From contig NC_051063.1 in the NCBI RefSeq assembly GCF_004664715.2, forward strand, positions 141,735,819-141,799,818: a DNA stretch of 64,000 bases, in the 5' to 3' direction. Shown one piece after another: positions 57,060-64,000 of this stretch. The notes below the pieces were generated by a model. The model had not been told where the DNA came from and did not search any database. It was given only the letters and a program-made list of their open reading frames with translations. Numbering within the stretch: the first letter of the stretch is position 1; each line of letters opens with the position of its first letter. The stretch is from Peromyscus leucopus. Taxonomy: Eukaryota > Chordata > Mammalia > Rodentia > Cricetidae. The position numbers and the translations under genes were made by a program.

Positions 57060-57779
57060 TTGGGTAAATTATTTAAAGTAGAGTATTTCTTGTACATTTG
57101 TAAACTGTAATCAAATCCCAGGTGATGTCACAAAAGATTGGGGTACTGCACTACCTCCTGCTTGGCTAGCAGAGCACGGTATAGACTGGGTCAGAGGTGT
57201 GAAGAGAAATATCTTTATATGCCTTTGTCTTTAAGAACATGAGTAATTGTCTCTTTTCTTTCTGTTTCCTCCAAGGAGAATTTACTGGCCCAAATTTTTT
57301 AAAAAGTTCCTTCTCCACTCCCATTTGCTGTAAGTGCAATTAGTTGCAGGTACAAAATTTGGAGCAAAGAGGCCTCTCGTGGCCTGTTGTGCCTGCAGTT
57401 ATCCAACTGTGGCTGCAGTTTTTCAGTGCACAACTGATTGCACCCACAAAAAGAAAAGCTCAACTTTGAAAATGGGTCCCTTTAAGACAGCTGGGGGATT
57501 GCATGCCTCTGCTTGGCAAATTGCAATCCTTTATAAGAGCCCAGCCATCCCCGAGACTTGAGCTGCAAGACTGAAATCCAGGTTAGGCATCTCTGGTGGG
57601 AGATGGAGACTGGCACTTGAACACAGGTGTGCAAGACCGTCCCCTGTCCTCCCACAGTTTCACCAGGATGTATTCATGAATGGGTGTATGGGATTCAGCC
57701 TTCCTTCCTTCAGCTTACTTTACCAGTCATTCTCCAAAAGCCTTGCAGAGAGAAGCTCGGTCACAGTGTCAATATAACA
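57060..57779. other. unique sequence, repeat-free
   Basis: Includes CTTTATAAGAGCCCAGCCAT near 57530, a TATA-like motif, without other promoter signs. Nothing else recognised. Confidence 0.35.
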
Positions 57780-58600
57780 CATTTAACCAACTCTAAATTT
57801 GCTTGAAAGAGACAGCTACTGAGATTGACTTTTGCAAAGTGACTCACTCCACCATGCGGCAAAGGCGTCCGTTTGCTCCCGACTGTTATTAACTGTGCCA
57901 CTGAGTACATAAGAAAGGGTTCTGAAGGAATTCCAGTGTGAATCCACTAATTCAATAATCCAATAACATAAATTCAAGTAATGGATATTAATACTATGTT
58001 CAAAACACGCTCCCAACTTTTATATCTCTCTTTCCCTGACAGACAGAGCATGCGTTGTGAGGGGCTCTTGATGCAATAATAAAACCCAATTCTCATCTGG
58101 AAAAAAAAAGAATCATTATGGGAGGATGGTAATTTACTTTATACGACCTTCCATTGATTATTCTGTGGCTGCTACACAAATATCACAGGAGCTATTGATC
58201 GTAAAACCTACCAAATAGATCTCTAATAGCTTTTACTGGGCAAAAATAATTATGCTTGCACTGTGGTCAAACACACATAAACCAATGTGGAGGTATTAAT
58301 GTATGGTATTATTACCCATCTGTCGGCAAGGTATGGAAAAGAGCCTTCCCAAGCATACACTATGTCTGTGTGCCATGAAAGCTCAATATCCATGCCAACA
58401 ATTACAGCCAGTTATTCTGAAAACTTGATTACTGTAACTAAAAACTAGAGCAAGAAAGCAGGGGCTGTAGTTTCCCTTAATAAAAGTAAAATAATAACGA
58501 AGGCTCCTAATTGAGCACAGGCTTTGAGGGCACAGAAATTGAATTTCTTCGTGGTGTGTCGGCAGCTGAGTCAAGAGCTTCCTATCCAGTCCTGATCAAG
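57780..58600. promoter_or_regulatory. candidate conserved non-coding element, homeodomain-site rich
   Basis: Repeat-free 800 bp with many TAAT/ATTA cores (for example CCACTAATTCAATAATCCAA, GATTATTCTG, AAAATAATTATGC, CTAATTGAGC), GCAATAATAAAACC-like HOX/CDX-type sites and E-box CATCTG. CpGs persist in an AT-rich context. Density and repeat exclusion suggest a developmental enhancer. Confidence 0.45.
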
Positions 58601-59509
58601 ATCAATGACCAACACCCGTAAAAGGTCAAGATGTCTAATCCAAGAACTGACCATCTGTCTCTCCAAGAAAAGTGTACTGAACAATGCAGAAAGATGCCTC
58701 TGCTGGCCATGGGTGGGAAAGACCAAGGCAAGAGAAATTCCAGTTCCACTTGGGTCAATGGGAAGAATATTCTGTTCATACAGAATGTAGGACACACTTC
58801 AGAGACACCCCTAAAAGGCAGCACCACCAAAAGGATTCCAGTATACTGAACTCTTAAACTCTGGGAAAGATAGTTCAGATTTCCATCTGTGAATTCCCTT
58901 TCATCCCAGTAAAGGCATCATTGCAAATAATACTATAAATAACTCATCAATATTAGCATTCAAAAAAACCTGAAACTCCTTTGAAGTTACTTTAAGGCAC
59001 ATGAGTGAGTTACAGAAGAGAAAAAGAATTTGCTCATGCAGTGCTGGACTCCTGTATCTATGCTTAAGTATGGAGGGATGAATGACACAGGACACATTGC
59101 AGGGTCATACTCCATGAATTCCACTGATGTAGATATTTCAGTGCTGGATACGTTTTCCAAGTATTTGTGTCCTGGCTACACCATAGACCCAACTTCATTA
59201 GGTAATTCTTTAAAAGCATCCAGAAGAGTCACAGGTTAAAGTAGGCTTGAGATTCACTCGCTTAAAGGGAGACCCTTCACAGGAGGACCCTTGAACTTCC
59301 CTAGAGTAACTGCTCTCTTTCTACAGCAACCACGCTCAAGCCTCACTTCTCTATTTCTATTCCTTTTTAGCCACATTGGTTCTAGTTCTAAGAGGGTGGC
59401 CACACTTCCTCTTATATCTCTCTCTTTTGATGATTTATAGTACAGAAGCAAGACAGGGGCAGAGGTTTGAGGGTAATGTCTACTCTTGTGGATGTTGTCC
59501 TTGATGCTC
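58601..59509. other. unique sequence, nothing recognised
   Basis: No interspersed repeat. Opposite-strand short frames at 58571-58849 overlap one another and are not credible. Confidence 0.4.
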
Positions 59510-59510
59510 T

Positions 59511-59598
<88 letters not shown>

Positions 59599-59601
59599 TT
59601 T
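59510..59601. repeat. (TTTC)n microsatellite
   Basis: About 22 TTTC units; pyrimidine-only. Lys/Glu/Arg and Phe/Ser/Leu repeat frames through it are artefacts. Confidence 0.97.
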
Positions 59602-59753
59602 AAGGCAAATGTTTTCCAAAGCTTTGCACCCATTTCTTAACTTGAATTGTCACAACCTGGGACTGGGTCCTTGAGGCCGAGCTTATGTTTCTGTTTGTGA
59701 AAATTGTTGGGTCAAATAGAAGGTGTTTCAAAATGTGGGCTGTGTTGGACTGG

Positions 59754-59754
<1 letters not shown>

Positions 59755-59809
<55 letters not shown>

Positions 59810-60066
59810 TGGATGCCTGAGGTCAACATTAGCATCAACCTCAACCCCTGCCTTCCTTGTTTTGGGAGATAGGGTTTTTCAAGAACTTGAAGATCTCTCC
59901 CTTGACCTAGACCAGCAATTCTCAGGGATGCTTTAGTCTCCACCTCCCTCTACTAGGGTTACAGGTGCCTTGCCTGCCTCTCCTGGCTTTTACACTGGTG
60001 CTGGGAATCAAAATTTAGGTCTTGCTCGCACAACAAGTGCTTTGTAGACTGGTTCATCTCATGAAC
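59755..60066 (-). mobile_element. SINE B4 (minus strand) with (TG)n reversed tail
   Basis: (TG)n at 59755-59809, then TTTTGGGAGATAGGGTTTTT, CTAGGGTTACAGGTGCCTTG, GGCTTTTACACTGGTGCTGG, CTCGCACAACAAGTGCTTTG and GACTGGTTCATCTCATG, the reversed tRNA-like head. Confidence 0.82.
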
Positions 60067-60448
60067 TGTGTTGGATATTGTTCCCTTAGTTCTTGTAGTA
60101 ATGTTGCTTTAAATGTGCATGGGCCATTCTAAATTCAAACTAGGCTGGCAAACTCTCCTGGGTCAGTGCCAGAAAGAGCAACAGGCCAGAGTCAAACACA
60201 TCGGATTCCCCAAAACTGTTCTCAGTTACTCTCTAGTCCTATTGGTAAACATTATTATCTCCAGGGTTTTAGAGAGTAACCCTAGTGGAGGTTTGCAACA
60301 GACCCATGCAAAGCAAGCATACTCCCATGTTGCTGCCTCCTCACCAGCTTCACCTTGGGATTCAGCACAAATTCAATCCTGTCACACGAACCTACCTTTC
60401 TGGTTTTGGCCTTGGAGAACACAGTAGCTCACAAGGGCACCACCAACC

Positions 60449-60612
60449 CGCGAGGCGTGGCGAGGAGAGCAGAGGGAAGCCGCGGGCTGTCTCGCAGGTG
60501 CTGCCCCACCGGCCATGGGATTGGCGACTGATGCAGTGCTCGGCAGGGAGGAGGATGGATGATGGATGGTCTGTCTGCCTGCCCGGGTCCCACCAGCGGG
60601 GAACCTGCGCAT
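60449..60612. promoter_or_regulatory. CpG-dense patch (small CpG-island-like)
   Basis: Thirteen CpGs in about 165 bp at roughly two-thirds G+C, for example CCCGCGAGGCGTGGCGAGG and AGCCGCGGGCTG, in a region that is otherwise AT-rich. It lies in a repeat-poor stretch. Candidate promoter of an unannotated RNA or a hypomethylated enhancer. Confidence 0.5.
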
Positions 60613-60689
60613 GTAAATAGGAACACACTCACAGCACAGTGCTGCTCTGAACAGGGAGGGCGAGATGCCTGCACAAAAGGACAGGCCCT

Positions 60690-61170
60690 GGAATTTTAGA
60701 TTTTGAAGATTAGTTTCTATTATATCTTGTGGGAGAAAGGAAAACGCAGAAAGGGAAAGCCGAGGGAGCCGAGCCCCGCACGATTTCGGACTGTCTGATA
60801 AATCATGTCTCCACCAGAATCAGTCAGCTCAACCCAAACCGCAGACGGTTTAAAACTCATACTCGCTTTTAATGATAATGATGCCCGGTCTGAGTGTGAA
60901 ACCCACCGTGGTATCAGCCCTACACACTTGCTCTTCAACCTCATGCCGGGGCGATGTTAAAACCACCGAAAATTGTTGGAGGAATTATAAGTCGGAGGAT
61001 ATATTTCAGATATGCCATGTAGGATGAAAAATTCACCACCACTGGCTCTTCAAAGCCAGTAAGACATTTCACAAAAAAACAAAACCGACGGAAGTGGGAC
61101 AGAGAATAAATGTTTTGCATCTTAGGGAGTGTCACATTTTCACCATTTGTGTGTCTTAAAAGCATAAGCT
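60690..61170. promoter_or_regulatory. candidate conserved non-coding element
   Basis: Repeat-free, with CpGs (GAGCCGAGCCCCGCACG, ATGCCGGGGCGATG), TGATAAATCATG palindrome-like text, TTTTAATGATAATGATGCC and ATTATAAGTCGGAGG. Follows the CpG-dense patch by 80 bp, so the two may form one unit. Confidence 0.4.
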
Positions 61171-62175
61171 ATTCGAACATGTTTCCTTTATCCTTCTAAG
61201 AAGTTGGAAGCCCATGGTTTTAGCCCATTCCGTGTAAGGTGTCATTTTCAAACTCATTAGGGGTTGAGGCTGATAGATGTCTATCTAGCAGGAGAATCCA
61301 TGCCGGGATCAGCCATTGAAATGGGCCTGCTCGCAAGTCATTGTATCACCTGGTCTCTTGTTTGGAAACTGAAGGACAGGCCCATTCAAGGCAAATATTT
61401 CTCCCCGCCAGCCAGGCTACTAAAGGGAATACATTTCATGTCAAGGAAAAGCCTGTCCAGCCTGTGCGTTGACTCGTTTGCCTCTGAGAGTTCAGGAAGG
61501 GTTGGATTTTTTTTTCCATGTAGAGAGAATGTGTTTTTGTCTAAAGGCACCTTTAAATGCCCAACATCTCCCTCTGCCCTCAACACCACCCCCACTAGGG
61601 AAGGGAGAGCTCAGTTTGAAACTTACTGCCAAGGTATATGTTAAGCTAACCTGTTCCAGCAGGGAGGCTGATGTATTAATGGGTGCATTTCTCCTTTAAA
61701 TATTCCATTTTTCATCACCTAACAGTTACGTTTAGGAAGCAGAAAAATTAAAAAAAAAAAACAAAAACTTATTCATCCTAACCCGTCGGGCTCACATAGA
61801 ACACACAGCAATGTGAATGCAATTAAATCATGCTTATTTGGTTATTAAATAATACAGTTGAATACTGTGGATTTTCACAGCATGTTATCTCAAAAGTACT
61901 TCCTAATATTATTAGAAAGTAACTATGTCAACCAGTTTCAGTGGTTGCACAATTTTCCATGGATTAGGTATATCATTTGTTCAACTGCTTCCCCACTCTC
62001 TGATTCCCAGAACCACTTTTGGTGTCAGTAAACAATTCAGTCAGAATCCAGTCAGAAACATTTTAGGAAGAAAAAAACAATCTGTCCTAAATTATGGATT
62101 TTAAAGATTTCTTAAATGCAGTGAAGGAGCCAGGCTTTCTGAAACACTTTGCGGATTCTCAGAATATTTTCCCAG

Positions 62176-62181
<6 letters not shown>
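61171..62181. other. unique sequence, repeat-free
   Basis: No transposon. A 126-codon plus-strand frame at 61264-61644 has no recognised domain and competes with opposite-strand frames; judged accidental. Confidence 0.35.

Positions 62182-62230
<49 letters not shown>
62182..62230. repeat. (CA)n microsatellite
   Basis: About 24 CA units followed by a G-rich tract. Confidence 0.97.
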
Positions 62231-62232
<2 letters not shown>

Positions 62233-62399
62233 GGTAGGGGTGGAGGTGGGGGGCAGAGAGAGAGAGCATCCTGACCTGGGGAAAGAAAATTATTATACTC
62301 CATTTTTTTTGCTATCTTGCGGTAAAATTGACAAATAAATGAAGTGCATATTTATGCTTAGTGTTATTAAGGCTATTAGTAATACTATTCAGTAACATA

Positions 62400-63300
62400 G
62401 CCAATGGAAATGATTATCTGATACTCATTTTCTCTGCTTATTAATGAAGGTGCTCGTTTGCTCTTTTATTTGTTCTTATTTGATGTTTCTTTCTCCTTTT
62501 GAAATTTCTGGTTCCTTTCTCATTTAGTCCAAGAGATGGCTCAGACGTTTACAGGTAAAGTAGAACACAGCGCTTTCACAAATCACTCTTTCGAGCCGTT
62601 AATTTTGAAATAAAGTGGAAGCTACAGTTAAAATGGTTACAATCAGCGACGCAGGAAATCGCAACAAAACTAGGCTAAGTTGCAGGCAGGAATTATCCAG
62701 TGAACTTGGGTTTCCAGCAAGCGTTTGCTTTCTCTCCAGGGTGGCACATAAAATGATATTCTCATCTGTGAAATTACCCCCAGAAACTTAAGGTGCTTTA
62801 CACAGATCGTAGCTCTTATTAGGAAAGCCAGAATCGTTCATCCTCGCACTAGCTCGCCTTCCAGTCTGAAAATGTGTGTTGTTTTCTTAAGCTGTGAGGC
62901 CGGTCGTTTAAAAATGTCTTCCTGTGTTCCAGCCCCTTCCACAAGTGCACCGGTGCCCAGTAAATAAAGTGGCAGCCCATGTCCCTTTTAGCAAAAGCTA
63001 TATATCTGTTCAGACTTGTAATTTGCTCCGTTTATATCCTTTGCCCTTGAACTCTGGTTATTAACGCAATGTTTCTCCAAATGATGCCATATAACTCTGC
63101 TCGGAGCACATTCGCGGTGTCACCACGCAAACATGCTAAGGGCCAGGGCCAGCTGAGGAGGGGAAAAATGACTACTGAAATGTGGGAGTTGTAATGTGTG
63201 TCTCTAAATGGAACAGCTGTAAACCCGACTGCTAATATTCAAATCGCAAGGCCAGAGTCAGATTCTGATGGCTAATATTGTGAAGTCTGCTCAGAAAGCA
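62400..63300. promoter_or_regulatory. candidate conserved non-coding element
   Basis: Repeat-free with retained CpGs (AATCAGCGACGCAGGAAATC GC, TTCGAGCCGTTAATTTTG, ATTCGCGGTGTCACCACG), TAAT-type cores and GATTACAA-like motifs. Reads as regulatory sequence by composition only. Confidence 0.35.
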
Positions 63301-64000
63301 ATTTTTTTTTTTAACAAAGTGGCTTTGATTTTAACAAAAGAAACAGCCAGGATATTCCTCTCAAATGATGAACCAAAAAACAAAACAAAACAAACAAACA
63401 AACAAAAAAACCAAACACAAAACTATCAGAAGAGGGAGAGCAAGCCTCTCAAGTGTACATTTTCAAAACTGATTTAATTAGTTAATCCAATAGTTATTGG
63501 ATGTCAGGGCTGAGAGTGTGTTTTTCCTCCACTACAAAATGCACATTGTATTTGTGATGAACTCCAGACCATATTCCTTTGTACAAGCCAAGGCAAACAC
63601 CAGTTTCTGTTTTAAACATGAAGCTTGCTTTGTGTGGTAACTCTTGTGTGTGACAATTGGATGTTGGCTGGGTTTAAGTAGGTTTTCATACAAAAATAAA
63701 ATCTACTAATTAATGTGTGAAATGTTGGCCAGAGAGTAGGACCAGTCTCCATTTAGAGTATGAGGAAGGCAGTGCACTGATTAACCAAATTCATAATTTA
63801 GGTAAGAGTGCAGAGGGTCCACACAGTCTCCTTTGCACTGATATTGTTCTTAGACCCTTTGCATTGCAGAGAAATTCACGTTTGCAACACTGTGCCTCAA
63901 CGGAAGCCTGTACCTGTTAGCTGAATTCAAAATGTTACATTGGCTTCAAAATAAGACTTTCAAAAAGTGGAAATCTCCAAAATCTTTATTTTAACAAAAA
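63301..64000. other. unique AT-rich sequence with A-rich run
   Basis: (AAAC)n-type run at 63376-63412; otherwise TAAT-rich unique DNA. Nothing else recognised. Confidence 0.4.

Noticed and set aside
57303..57322. GTTCCTTCTCCACTCCCA resembling part of a Y RNA
   Set aside because: Only 18 bases match; the flanking stems and the conserved ends of Y RNA are absent.
59254..59674. Lys/Glu/Arg repeat protein (minus) or Phe/Ser/Leu repeat protein (plus)
   Set aside because: Produced by the (TTTC)n microsatellite.
61264..61644. 126-codon plus-strand frame
   Set aside because: Overlapped by other frames on both strands and no recognisable domain.
62541..62560. AAGAGATGGCTCAG as a B2/B4 head
   Set aside because: Only about 13 bases match and no body, B-box or tail follows.

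Overview
The window is non-coding nuclear DNA from a mammal, very probably a muroid rodent. B1, B2, B4, B3 and ID SINEs occur together with L1 3' ends of the rodent type and MT/ORR-type MaLR LTRs, a combination restricted to rodents. The youngest B1 copies (38091 and the minus-strand copy ending at 44020) carry a 3' variant that I associate from memory with cricetid rodents (deer mice, woodrats, voles, hamsters) rather than Mus or Rattus. Two LTRs at 43208 and 48723 are also of a type I associate with cricetids. The order and family are inference; no species can be named.

I find no intact protein-coding gene, tRNA, rRNA or CRISPR array. All long open frames are short, lack recognisable domains, or run through microsatellites (poly-Glu, poly-Pro, poly-Ser and Lys/Glu frames). 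Three stretches read like decayed coding sequence: 10041-10830 (minus), 28301-28540 (minus) and the L1 ORF2 remnant within 55490-56310 (minus). The first two are not assigned to a family.

Layout: 1-17 kb is AT-rich unique DNA with few repeats (L1 3' end, B2, B1, B4, two MIRs). About 17.2-24.0 kb is almost free of interspersed repeats and has local CpG clusters, a CTCF-type motif and an exact 14-bp palindrome. It looks like a block of constrained regulatory DNA. About 24-26 kb holds a large homopurine/G-rich tract, a (GAG)n tract, a B4 SINE and a (TC)n tract. About 27-37 kb mixes unique DNA, candidate conserved elements (about 29.0-29.9, 32.5 and 36.0-36.4 kb), microsatellites and SINEs.

About 38-50 kb is a dense LTR graveyard: at least ten MaLR or other LTRs in both orientations, including an inverted MT pair and an unusual element with long terminal inverted repeats nested in an older LTR with a clean 6-bp target duplication. 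About 50-56.3 kb holds ancient L1M remnants interrupted by a younger L1 and SINEs. About 57-64 kb is again repeat-poor, with a CpG-dense patch at 60.45-60.61 kb and more candidate conserved elements.

The overall picture is a large intron or gene desert in which repeat-poor, probably regulatory islands alternate with transposon-rich filler. Conservation is inferred from base composition and repeat absence only; no alignment could be made.
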